From NCBI GenBank assembly GCA_023055355.1, contig JALJCS010000038.1, forward strand, positions 1,178,001-1,242,000: a DNA stretch of 64,000 bases, given 5' to 3'. Position numbers and translations under genes: made by a program. The notes beneath the pieces are model-generated. The model did not search any database, had not been told where the DNA came from, and saw nothing but the letters and a program-made list of their open reading frames with translations. This stretch comes from Agelaius tricolor (Eukaryota > Chordata > Aves > Passeriformes > Icteridae). This document shows positions 18,530 to 29,300 of this stretch, piece by piece; positions within the stretch are counted from its first letter, which is position 1, and every line of letters begins with the position of its first letter.

Positions 18530-18943
18530 CCATTCCCGTCCCCATTCCCGTCCCCATTCCCATCCCCATTCCCATCCCCATTCCTATCCTCATTCCCATT
18601 CCTATTCCCATTCCCATCCCCATTCCCATCCCCATTCCTATCCTCATTCCCATTCCTATTCCCATCCCCATTCCCCCATTCCCATCCCCATTCCTATTCC
18701 CCATTCCCATTCTCATCCCCATTCCCATCTCCATTCCCGTCCCCATCCCCATCCCCATTCCCACCCCCATTCCTATTCCCCATCCCCATTCCCCCATTCC
18801 TGTCCCCATTCCCATCCCCATTCCTACCCCCATTCCCCATCCCCATTCCTATCCCTATTCCCCATTCCCATTCCCATCCCCATTCCTATCCCCATTCCTC
18901 ATTCCCATTCCTGTCCCCATTTCCCATTCCCATCCCCATTCCC
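18530..18943. repeat. CCCATT/CCTATC hexamer-type satellite, about 410 bases
   Basis: The array is made of CCCATT, CCCCATT and CCTATC words in 6-, 12- and 18-base registers. The minus strand carries dozens of G-runs of three to four separated by AT or AAT loops, a dense run of canonical G-quadruplex motifs. The plus-strand Ser/His/Pro and minus-strand Gly/Met open frames are produced by the repeat. Confidence 0.95.
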
Positions 18944-20379
18944 TTGCTGTGCCATGGGGGTCCCTGCGGGCTGGTCGGACCCCACCCCACACCTGGCAGG
19001 GGCGGGTGCTGGGGAGGAAGGGGTTAAGCGGCGGCAGGAATCCGAGGATTACAGGTTTGTGTCCGGACTGTCCCATCTGTCAGCAGCACAAAGACGAGCC
19101 CTGTGTCGGGCTGTGCTGTCAGCGAGGAGCCCACCACTACATTAGGACTCCATTAGGGGAGGCTGGTGCTGGGAAATGGCAGCTGTCAGGACACTATCAT
19201 TTCTCCTGTAATTCCTCCTGTTCCTTTCTCAACTGCACTTAAATAGCAGCTCTACCCACTGGGCCAATTTTGCATTTTCGTCCTCCCCGCTGCTCCTCTT
19301 CTTTCTTTAAAGCTGCAGCTCCCTGGGCCCCTTCCCTGCAGCCTGCTGGTGCCAGTGCCAGTGCTGCCTGTGCCTGGCCATGGCATCTGCACAGGGAGGA
19401 GGGCTCAGGAGCATCAGCAGCATCCTCACTGTGGAGCCACAGCAATGCCAGCCTGGTCTGAAATGGAAACTCACTGGCACAGGGAGGAGAGGAGGTGGAT
19501 CCCCATCTCCAAGGATGGGCCTTCCCTTCTCCCATCGTCTTGGGCTGTCTCTGGGCTGGAGGATGTTGCCCAGGCTGTGCTGCCCTTGTACTGCAGGCTG
19601 GCTGCTGATGCAGGCCTAGCCCTGCTCTGCAAACCGGGACAGGGTGGGCAGAAAAACGGGTGGTGAATGGGGCTGGGGACTACGACCAGTGGCGTGGGCT
19701 GTGTCAGAGCAGAGTTTTTTCTTCCAGCCACAAAACCTGTCCAATCTTTCAGCGTTTGGCAGAGGCTCCTGGGTCACACTGCCTGCCACATCAGGGTGGG
19801 ATGATCCCCTGGCGCCAGGGGACCCAGAGATAAAACCACGGACAGACGGATTTCCTGATGGGACAAAATCGCCTGGAAACTCTCAGCACCTGCAGAAAAG
19901 CAGCTCAGCATGGTGGGGGACCGTGCTGGGGGTCTCTGTGCTCACAGCTTTCCTGGGAATCCCTGGATCTTCCCACACCCTGCCCTGCCCTCACCGCATC
20001 TCCAGCCGGACCCGGCGCTCCCCGTGGAGCCTCCTTTTCCAGCAGGGGATCAAAACAAACACTCGTGTGGGGAAGTGCATTGCAGTGGTGCTCGAAATAA
20101 ATAACTAATTTCTCCCTACATGATCTCAAGGAGCAGGAGAGGTGTGAATAGCAGGGCCTGGTGTCGGGCTGACTGGACTCCCCGGGGCGGTAATTCAGAG
20201 GATGACAAACATAAGCCAAAGAAAAATGTTGAAAAATGGGCACTTCCCGCAGCCCTGAGCAAAGGAGCTATTGCAGGGTTTGGAAATAACGAAGGCAAAG
20301 AGAGGGAGAGAGGGGAATTTTCTCATTGAGACCAAGTGAAGTGCCAAACAAGCTGCTATTATGGTGGCTTTGAGAGGCA

Positions 20380-20500
20380 CAGGGAGGGGGTGGTGGGGAG
20401 GAGAGTAGGGGGAAGGAGAGGAGGGAGGTGGGGGAGAAGAGAGGGAGAGAGGGCTGGAGGAAGGGAGAAGAGTGGGGGCTCTGGGGGAGAAGGGGATGCA
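20380..20500. repeat. G-rich polypurine tract
   Basis: About 120 bases are nearly pure purine with many runs of three to five G separated by A or AG, for example GGGGAGGAGAGTAGGGGGAA. It has potential for G-quadruplex or triplex structure. It is non-coding. Confidence 0.85.
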
Positions 20501-20937
20501 AGGAGCCAAAGGTGTGAGGTGACACAGGGGAGATGGAGAGAGGACCAAGGTTTGTGATGGTGGCAGGGCCACCACATGCCAGCACCCCACCCCTCACCCC
20601 CATCCTCATTCCCAGCCACCTTCTACCCCCTACAACCACCACCACCACCACAAGGGAGGGAAAAAAAAAAAAAAAAAGAGAAAAAAAGAGATGGAAAGAA
20701 GGAAAACAAAATATCTACAGTTGTCGAGACAAGGGGAGAAAAATAGAGGCAAACATCCATAATTTTCTCTGTGGGGCTTTGCAGTAATTGAGCCATTTGG
20801 ATAAAAATAAAGGCAGCAGGCCCTTTAGGTAAGAGGAGCTTTTGCAATCCAAGAAGCCTGAATTATGCGTCTTGTATCACTTGAAACCCCCCAGCACATC
20901 ACCCCCCTTCTGCCTCCCCTGTGCGACACCAAACCAC

Positions 20938-21010
20938 TTTCCCTTTTCTTCTTCTTCTCCTTTTTTTTTTTCTTTTTTTTTTTTTCCCTTCCCTCCTCCT
21001 TTTTTAAGTA
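20938..21010. repeat. Polypyrimidine tract
   Basis: About 70 bases are C and T only, with T-runs of 11 and 14 and CTTCTTCTTCTCC words. It lies about 440 bases from the purine tract at 20380-20500, of opposite strand polarity. Confidence 0.85.
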
Positions 21011-21805
21011 CCCTGTCAAACAGCATCCGATGAGTGGAGAATTTCAGCTGTCACAACTAATTTCAGTGTGTGTGTGCAAAGGTGTGTGTGTGCCTCGAGA
21101 GGGGGGAGCTGGGGGATGCAGCCGTAGAATCACTCCCTTGCTTTTTTTATTTTTTTTATTTTATTTTTTTATTCCTCAAAAGGAAGATTTACATCAGAAA
21201 TTTGTTTCTGGAAGTGTTTAAGGCCTGTAATTTCCCTCTTTTCAATCACTGCCTGATGTCTTCTTCTTGCCAGCTCCAGTGCTGAGGCTGGCTGTCACCC
21301 TCCCAGCAGCCTGGTCCTTCAGCTGCTCCTGCCCAGTGCCAAGGGGGATTTTCCATCTCTTACCAGGGCTTGAGGATCCCAAAATTCAGCTCTCACAGCC
21401 CTGGGCACCACTCTGGGTCTGGGGGGGAAGGTTCCAGCTCCTCCCTGCCTGTGTCCCAGTGCTGGTGGCTTTATGCTTCAGGTTGGGTCACCTTTGTAGC
21501 CACTTTGAGATTGGCATTAGCTGGGGGCTCACAGGGTGGATCCTGCTCAGAACAGGGCACCCCTGAGAGCCAAGTGGAGCTGTTGGGGTGATCCCCCACC
21601 CAGGATATGCCTGGGGAAAAAGGGCAGCTGGGGAGAGGCTGGTGCTGAGCACATTGCCAGAGTTAGGAGGGGAAAATTCCCCGAATCCAAAGTCTTTGGG
21701 TGTTCCCAAGAGAGGAGGAAGCAAAGCCCTGGTCATGGCTGGAGATGTTGCCTCCATCATGTTCAGAAGATGATGGGGTGGCTGTGGTGATCATCTCAGG
21801 TGAGG

Positions 21806-21915
21806 AGGTGCTCCAGGCCAGGCTGGATGGAGCTCTGAACCACCTGGTCTAATGGGAGGTGTCTAATGGGTGGAATCAGCAGAGCTTTGAAGTGCCCCCA
21901 AACCATTCTGTGGTT
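21806..21915 (+). mobile_element. CR1 LINE 3' end fragment
   Basis: GTGCTCCAGGCCAGGCTGGA followed by GAGCTCTGAACCACCTGGTC and ending CCCAAACCATTCTGTGG is the characteristic 3' terminal part of avian CR1 (chicken repeat 1). It is heavily truncated at its 5' end and carries no coding capacity. Confidence 0.8.
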
Positions 21916-22640
21916 AAAATCCTTCCCCATGGGCTGTGTCCATTTTCCTAAAACAAATGGGCTTTTTGCTTAAAATGACCCCAGCTTCTGAGAGGAGAAA
22001 GGCTGGGGAGCAGCCAGCCCACTGGTGTGGGGATGTGACCAGAGCAGACTCTGCACCCCAGATCATTCCATCAGCTCAGCAATTCCTGCTCCTGTAGGCA
22101 CAAATGGGATGCACAGAACTGGAAAGGGCAAGAGCCAGCCAAGGAGGAGCACAGAGCTCTGTGGGACATCCCTCAGGTGTTGAATTTCCTACTCAGGGTT
22201 TTGGGAAATGGGCTGTGGGGTCAGTGAACCTTGGACTGCTCCAGTGTGCAAACCCAACCAGGAGCTGGGTGCAGGCTGCATTTTGGGAGGTATCACCCAA
22301 AAATGACACTCACAAAAAGCAGCAGGAAGGGCTGTGTAGGGCCCTGCTCAAGGAACAAGCTTTGCATGTTCTTTGCATGAATCCTTGACTAACTGGTCCT
22401 TGCATCATCCCAGAGTCTCCTGCTGCTCCACTGTGGCAGGAGTGGGGACTGGACCAGACCTGGGGGCACCTCCAGACCTCCCCAGAGCACCCCATGCCCA
22501 GAATCTTTGTGGAAAGCGTCACCAACACCATGGCAGCGTCCAGCCATGGCCACGAGAGTCAGGAACCTCAAACACGTGGACCAAACCAGGCAGGGAATGG
22601 GTGCTGTGGGAGGCGTGTTCCAGGGAGGGGCTCAGTGAGG
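21916..22640. other. Intergenic ASS1-FUBP3, part 4
   Basis: This is unique sequence between the CR1 tail and the promoter-proximal minisatellite. I see no gene, RNA or regulatory pattern that stands out. Confidence 0.7.
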
Positions 22641-22645
22641 GCTTT

Positions 22646-22940
22646 GGTGGCACAGCCTGGCATGGGATGGCACAGCAGGGATGGGATGGCAGGGGCACAG
22701 AGAGGATTGCATGAGCAGGGAGAGGATGGCCACAGGTAGGGATGGAATGGCACAGGCAGGGGTGGGAGGGAATGGGCAGGGATGGGGTGGAACAGGCAGG
22801 GATGGGATGGGACAGGTGTGGATGGGATGGCACGGGCAGGAACGGGATGTGACAGGTGTGGATGGGATGGCACGGGCAGGAATGGGATGTCACAGGCGGG
22901 AACGGGCTGGCACAGGCGGGGAGGGGCTGTCAGGGACAGA
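22646..22940. repeat. 20/40-bp minisatellite upstream of FUBP3
   Basis: The basic unit is close to GGATGGGATGGCACAGGCA. From about 22815 a 40-bp higher-order unit appears (TGTGGATGGGATGGCACGGG, then CAGGAACGGGATGTGACAGG). It is degenerate at the left end and most regular nearest the CpG island. Confidence 0.88.
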
Positions 22941-23127
22941 GCAGGGTCCGGGACAGCGGCGCTGCCGCTCCCAGCCCTGTCCCTGCCGTGTCCCTCTCGT
23001 GTCCCAGCCCTGTCCCCTCGGTGTCGCCCGCCGTGTCCCAGCCCTGTCCCAGTCCTGTCCCCTCGGTGTCCCCAGGTCCATCCCGGGGGCGGTCCCGGGG
23101 GTCTCTGGGGGGCGTGGCCCGTCCTGA

Positions 23128-23136
23128 CCCCGCCCC
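23128..23136 (-). promoter_or_regulatory. GC box 1 (Sp1/KLF type)
   Basis: CCCCGCCCC lies about 160 bases upstream of the FUBP3 start codon. It is one of three identical boxes. Confidence 0.6.
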
Positions 23137-23170
23137 TCTCCCCCATCCCCACCCCACGGCGCGCGAGCGG

Positions 23171-23179
23171 CCCCGCCCC
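23171..23179 (-). promoter_or_regulatory. GC box 2 (Sp1/KLF type)
   Basis: CCCCGCCCC in the context CGGCCCCGCCCCTC. It is the second of three identical boxes, 43 bases from the first. Confidence 0.6.
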
Positions 23180-23200
23180 TCACCGCGAGCCCCCTCCCGG

Positions 23201-23209
23201 CCCCGCCCC
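23201..23209 (-). promoter_or_regulatory. GC box 3 (Sp1/KLF type)
   Basis: CCCCGCCCC again in the context CGGCCCCGCCCCTC, 30 bases from the second box and directly followed by the ETS pair. Confidence 0.6.
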
Positions 23210-23216
23210 TCTGGGG

Positions 23217-23232
23217 CACTTCCGGCGGAAGC
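23217..23232. promoter_or_regulatory. Opposed ETS-family sites
   Basis: CACTTCCGGCGGAAGC contains CACTTCCGG (the reverse complement of the GABP/ELK consensus CCGGAAGTG) immediately followed by CGGAAG on the other strand. Paired ETS sites close to the start of transcription are typical of ubiquitously expressed TATA-less promoters. Confidence 0.65.
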
Positions 23233-23293
23233 GGGGGGCTCCTTCCCTTTCCGGGCGCGGGCCCCGGGCGGAGCGGCGGGACGGGCGCGGGCC

Positions 23294-23386
23294 ATGGCGG
23301 AGCTGGCGCAGGGGCAGAGCCAGAGCGCGGCGCCCGTGGGGATCAAGCCCGAGGGGTTCGTGGACGCTCTGCACCGGGCCCGGCAG
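23294..23386 (+). CDS. FUBP3: FUBP3 exon 1 (coding part)
   Basis: The exon encodes residues 1-31, starting [16 protein letters not shown] and ending DALHRARQ, with a phase-0 donor GTGAGG at 23387. The [11 protein letters not shown] segment is the short conserved N-terminal helix of the FUBP family. It is three residues longer than the mammalian N-terminus (QSQSAAPVG region). The frame is also open upstream of this ATG because the flanking DNA is G+C-rich, but the homologous start and Kozak context favour 23294. Confidence 0.95.
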
Positions 23387-26300
23387 GTGAGGCGCCGGCC
23401 GGCGGGCCGGGGGCGGGCGGGAGGAGGCGCGGGGCGCCGCTAGGCCGCGGAGCGGAGGCGGGGCACGGCCGCGGCCCCGCTGCCCCTGTGCTGGGAGAGC
23501 GGAGCCCTGAGAGGGCGGCGGGGCTCTGACAGCCCGGCCGTGCTTGGTGCCAGGGCGGCAGCGCTGCTGTGCGGGAGGGGGCGGCCCGCAGGCTCTGGCC
23601 GGGCTGAGCCGGTGCTGGTTCGGGTCTCACACCGGCCAGAGAGCGGCAGCGGGGTGGGGAAGGGGCTGGGGTGGGTGTCCGTGAGGAGCGGCTGAGGGAG
23701 CTGGAGGCACTCAGCCTGGAGAAGAGGAGGCTCGGGGGGACTTTGTCACAGTGTCACTCCCTGAAAGGAGGCTGTCCCCAGCTGGGGTCGGACTCATCTC
23801 CCAGACTACCAGCGACAAGACATGAGCACTCAGTCTCGAGCCATGCCAGGGGAGGTTTGGGTTGGACATTGCATGGAGTTCCTTCACAGAAGGGTAATTA
23901 GACATCAGAATGGGCTGCCCAGGGAGGTGGTGGAATCCTCATCCCTGGAGGTGTTTAAGGGAACCCTGGATATGGCACTCAGTGACATCCTCTGATGGAC
24001 AAGGTGGTGATCAGCCTCAGGTTGGGCTCCATGGATCTTTTCCAAGCTAATTGATTCTGTGAATACAGACCTGGGCAGAGCAGGAGCTTGGCATTCCCTG
24101 AAGGGAGAGAGGAGGGGGCACTGAGGTGCTAAAATGGGAAATTTCAGTGAAAGTGCCCAGCCCTGCAGGAATCAACACCCTTGCCTTCAATACAGGGTAT
24201 TCCAGGTGTTGGTGTGCTCCTTGGTTTGTGGAAAGGGGCTGCAGAACAAGGAGCTCATAGCATGGGTGCTGTGGCTGTTCTTCACATCTCCTGTTGCAGC
24301 TCTGCCTCGGGGGTTTTATCATCTCTGAGCAGGTTGCACTTGTGCTTAGTGGCTGCACATGAAGGAGCTGTGACACAGCTGAGTGCCAGAAGCAGCTGCT
24401 CCAAGACCCTGACTTTGTTCTCTCCAGGTGGGAGAAATCCCCTCCTGTTGCCCAGACTTTGTCATTTCACTGACAAACTTCTGAGGGAGCTAAGCTGGAC
24501 CCTAAGACCTCTCAAGTGCTCTCTGTGGGTGCTGTCCCCTCACTCCCAGCTCACCTGGGGATCAGTGGCAGCCAGTCCCTGTTCTGTGCAGCCTGCAGTG
24601 ACCTGCACAGAGGCACCTGTGCTGTAGATCCACACCCTGCCCCTCCCAGGACACAGGAGCTGCTCTGGGGCCATTGATTTCCCTCTCAGCACAGGCTGGT
24701 GGGGTGTGAGCTGCTGCAGGGTGAGCCAGGCCTTGCTTCTTTCAGCCCCTGGGGAAGTGCCCTGTCCTTGAAATGTGGTGTCTGAGCAGCCAGACAGGGT
24801 TTTGTGCTTGATGCAGTTAAATTGAGAGGTGCTGCAGCTGCTTTTGTCTTGACCTGATTCTATCTTACTCATTGCAAAAAACATCTTATTTAAATATCTG
24901 ATAATGCTGCCACCTGTTAGCAGTTGAATAACTCATTTATGTAAAATAAAATAATTATTTGCTGTTGAAGTGCAGGTGGTTGAAATTATTTTGTGTTTCA
25001 AGTCCAGAAGAGACCATGAAGTTGGTCAGGGGTCTGGAGCACCTGCCCTGTGGAGCCAGACTGAGAGAGCTGGGGCTGTTCATCCAGGAGAAGAGAAGGT
25101 GCAATGGGGACTCCACAGCATCCTCCAGGATCTGAAGGGGCTACAGGGAAGCTGCAGAGGGACTGGACTCTTCCATCAGGAACTGTAGTGACAGGACAAG
25201 GGAGAATGGGCTCAGACTGAAAGAGGGGACATTTAATAAAATATTAGGAAAAAATTCTTCCCTGTGAGGGTGGTGAGGCCCTGGCACAGGGTGCCCAGAG
25301 CAGCTGTGGCTGCCCCATCCCTGCAAGTGTCCAAGGCCAGGTTGGACAAGGCTTGGAGCTACCTGGGCTTAGTGGAAGGTGACCCTGAGGTGGAACTGGG
25401 TGAGCTTTGAGGTCCCTCCCACCCCAAACCCTTCTGTGTGTACCACTGGTGATCAGTCCCAGGATAAAGGGTGATGCCTCAGAGCACCCTGGGCTCAAAC
25501 AGCACAAACTGCAAATGGATCTGAGCTGGAGCTGCCTCACTGCTCTCATCATGTTTGTAGGGGGAGTCTGTGAGACCCCAACCCCTGCCTGAGGGAGATG
25601 GAATAGTAAATAAATCTGTGGTCACTGACTTGATTTTGTTATTCTTAAGTTCATTATACTTGCTGCAGTTATTCTGCATGTGCTGGGTTTCCATGAGCCC
25701 AAAACTGGAGGATTCCAGCAGCAGCCTTCTGGCTGTCTCAGCCTGGCAACAAGTGTGTTGGGAAATGTGGGCACTGCATGTGTTTGTGGGAGAGCAGTGT
25801 CCTACATTTTTGTGCAGTGAGTTGTTTGCTGCCTGTTGAAAATGATTTTTTTCTCTTAGGGTTTGTGGGATGAAAGGAGCTGTTGGAGGGCTGAAATGTT
25901 TCCTTCCCCTGTGAAAATACTTGATTTAATTGAGTTCTGTAGAGGCTGGGTAAGAGAGCAGGTGGTCTTCTCTTGCACAGAACCAGATTGTCACTAGTGA
26001 CTCGTTGCCAAATGTCACTGAAAATGCTCTTCATTGCTCAGGTGATGGATGTTTGCCTCAGCACCCAAGCAATCTGTGATGGAACTTCCTGGCTGAGAAT
26101 CAGGGGAAAATGGAAAGGCAGCTGCACCTAATATTTCTCTGGAGGTGATGGCAGAGCTTTCACCAAGGGTTTGGTGCTGTGTTTGCCTGAGCTGTTCTGA
26201 TCTGCTATAGCTTTTGGCCTTTTTGGAGTATTCCTTTTGCTCTAAGAGAATGAGGGGGCAGAGGAAAGAAATTGAGGTTCTTACTTTGTGTTGGTCATCC

Positions 26301-29300
26301 CTGGCTTGATGTTTGAATCTTTCAAGGTTTTGTGTCCCATGTAAGACCAGGAATCAAATTTCCTAAATTCAGTTCTCCTGAGAGCCACAACATTACAGTC
26401 AGGCTGTGGAATACAGAGCTTGATTCTGAATATCTAAACAAGGACATAACTTCAGGACAAGGAAGACTTCCCTGAGTGAAGGAAAGTGCATTCCTCAGAG
26501 CCACTGGGATGTGAGATGATTATGGGAATATAAAATAGAAACCTGGAATATATTTGAAAGAAATTACCTTGCATTGCTTTCAGCATTTGTGCTGGACTTG
26601 TCTGGATTTTTGTGGACTCTGAAATATGTGGGATTTATGAATAATTACTTTTTCAAGGCAGTGCTGGGACTTTGAATTGCTCTGTCCTGCATCTTCTGCA
26701 CCATGTCTCAAGTAGATTGGTGGCTCTTAGGTGGGGACAGGTCTGTGCAGCTGCTCCCAGGCAGGCTGGCTTTTCTGTGGCATTTTGGGGTGGAGAAAGA
26801 GAGAGAGAGAGGGTGTTTGCTCCCCTTTTGAATAGTGGGATCAGAAAATAAGCAGAGCTGCTTGTACTTTGGACTAAAATGAATTTCTCTCAGCCTGTCC
26901 TTAAGTTTTGTTCTTATTGACCAAACACTGTCTTGCTGGGGGTTCTGGGAATGTTCTGGAGAGGAGAGGCTAAGGCTTGGTGGGCCTGTGATGTGCCATC
27001 CTGGCTACCTCAAAAATGGGGAATATCCTGAGACTGACTGGGAGTCAACAGGCTGTGTTTGAAATCCCTCTTTGTATCAGGCTCTAACTTTCATTTCTGT
27101 GGTGATGGAGGCATCTTGGACAAACTTTTCTTTACCCTCTTGCAGAGTCCTTCCTCAGGTCATCCTCAAATAGATTCAGGCTTTGCCAATTACTCTGGTA
27201 TTTAGGAAAACCACCTGTGACAAGAAGCTTAAATGGTTGTGGGTGGTTTGATTGCTTTCTGCAGAGCTCTGGAGAAATGTCTGTCACCCCAGCTCAAGTG
27301 TTCTGCTGAGTGAATGGGAGGAGCAGCACAAGGACCAGAACAGTCTGAAGGGTCAGATGACAGTGCCTTATTGGGTTTTTTTATCCTGCTAATACCTAGA
27401 ATTGGTGATTTTATCTGTTGCTGTTCTTTGCAGGGCACCATGGAGAGGTTTTTCCTAGAAGCTGGGCCTGGTCTCTTGAAAGCTGAATTCTGCAGATATT
27501 GGTGTTTGAGTGTGCCTAGCAAAGAAGCTCCATGTTTAGAAGTGGTTTTGTATTAGTCTGTATTTTGTATTGTCATTTTTCTGGCTGTTAAATGTATAGG
27601 AGAACAGAAGTGCAAGGTGTAGGAAAACTTGTATCTCTCACACAGCTTCATGGATCAATTTGTTTTTCTTGGCTTTATCAGTGCAATTTGCAGCTGGGGC
27701 TTGTGTTTTCCTTTAAAGTCCTTGTTGGGAAAATTATTTTGGGGAATTTAGGTGCAGAAACAGTGATGCTTTTTCCCCAGTGTATTTCAGAGCTTGATGA
27801 AATGGATGCATTGGGTTTAAGGGGAAGAAAAAAGGAGGAAAAAAACCTGAGGCTGACATGGAGCAGGACAAAAGCAGTGGCTAACAGCAGTACATTACTC
27901 AAGGTCACTGAGGCAGATAAGGGCTGGGTCTGCTTGCTTTTGCCATGTCCTAATTTTTGTGCTTACTTCCCTGCTGCACTTGTCATAAAATCTGAGCTTC
28001 CCATTTTAAGTTGAACATGAGATGTTAAAATGTATTTTAGCTGCTACATGCACTTGAAAAGCTCAGCTTTTCATTTTGCAGGGTGCATTTTCCTGCTGTG
28101 GTGAGGTGGCACCGTTGTCTGCCTCTAATCCAGTGGCAGCTGGGAGGCTTTGGAGATAAGGGTGCAAGTTTAAATAAAGGGAGAGGGGGGGGAAGGAAAA
28201 TATCCTAAAAGCTGATAATGTAAAAATTGCTTTAACACTCTTGCTTTGCCCTTTACTTGGAGGATTCTGTGCTAGGGTGATCATTGTGTGCTCAGTGTGA
28301 GCAGGGGTTCACAAAGCTCCCCTGAGGTGGGAGGACACAGCCTTGGTGCCTGCAGGCTGGTCCTGAACACCTTTGTACTTCAGGCTGCCTTCCTTCCCTA
28401 AGCCAGCTTCTGCTGTCCACAGACTGGCTTTTTCTTTTCCTGGAGTGTGTGCTGAGTGATTTCACCTCTAAAGGATCATCCATAACTTGTAAGTCATGGT
28501 AAATAACCACTCACAGAAAGAGAGTTCTTGATTAGGGTGTTGAAATTAAATGTTCCAAAATATGTCAGGGTGTGTTATACCTAACGCTGTTCTTTTGGGT
28601 CTATGTTGTAAGTTACTGTATGAAAGCTGTTAATAGATTGCTGTAAAATATATTTTAAAATTTACATTTCAGCATTGAATATCAGAAAACATTTCTGCTC
28701 TTTGTATTTCATTGAAATTCTCTTCATCCTAAACATGAGGGGAAAGGGCAAAGGGCTGAATCCATGGGTGCAGTACAACATTTATCAAAAGAGTAAAGCA
28801 TCACCTGGCCCTCCCTCCCTCCCTCCTGGAAAGCACAAGGTGTGTTAATGCTTTCAGAGCCACCTGTCTGGGGACTTACTGGATATGTTGGTGTACAAAA
28901 TGCTTGTCATGAAAGCTGCACTACAGGATTGCAGCTGGTACCAGTGGCAGATTTTATTCTCTAGCTCTGACATTTCTGACACAGCAAAGTTTCTGACTTT
29001 GCAAAAGGAGACAAGACAGAATGGACTATAAAGAGAAAATGGTCCAAACTTGGGGCCCTTTTCATGGAAGGCATTGAACAGAATGTTTCCTATTCTCTTT
29101 CTAAAAGCAGTACCCTCAATCTTTCAAGATTATTTCAAATAGCTTTTTTTCCAGTACCCTGTGGTTCTGCATCTTGGGCAATTGTTTGTTCCACTGCAGC
29201 AGAAGATAGTGTCAACAACCAGAGCTGCTGTAGATGTCTTTCTGTTGCAGTGAAATGCAAATTTTAGAAATCTTTAGATATGCTGGTCATTAGAAACATC

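Larger units (their letters stand above)
18944..21805. other. Intergenic ASS1-FUBP3, part 3
   Basis: No gene was recognised. Unique balanced blocks lie at about 19010-19280, 20040-20340 and 20700-20870. Low-complexity tracts lie at 20380-20490 (A/G), 20635-20652 (CCA)n, 20660-20690 (A-rich), 20940-21010 (C/T) and 21140-21175 (T-rich). Confidence 0.75.
22960..23660. promoter_or_regulatory. FUBP3: CpG island and FUBP3 core promoter
   Basis: Very G+C-rich, CpG-dense DNA surrounds FUBP3 exon 1. No TATA box is visible. Three identical GC boxes CCCCGCCCC occur at 23128-23136, 23171-23179 and 23201-23209 (Sp1/KLF type). Opposed ETS motifs CACTTCCGG and CGGAAG abut at 23217-23231. This is the usual design of a broadly expressed, TATA-less vertebrate promoter. 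The transcription start probably lies at about 23220-23290, but it cannot be placed from sequence alone. A C-rich imperfect repeat (TCCTGTCCCCTCGGTGTC at about 23008 and 23053) forms the left part. Confidence 0.85.

Noticed and set aside
18252..19145. Plus-strand Ser/His/Pro-rich frame of 297 codons and the minus-strand Gly/Met-rich frame
   Set aside because: Both are translations of the CCCATT hexamer satellite with arbitrary unique flanks.
22782..23443. Upstream open frame continuous with FUBP3 exon 1 (possible longer N-terminus)
   Set aside because: The upstream part translates a minisatellite and the GC-box region. The homologous start is the Kozak-strong ATG at 23294, and the frame past 23386 is intron.
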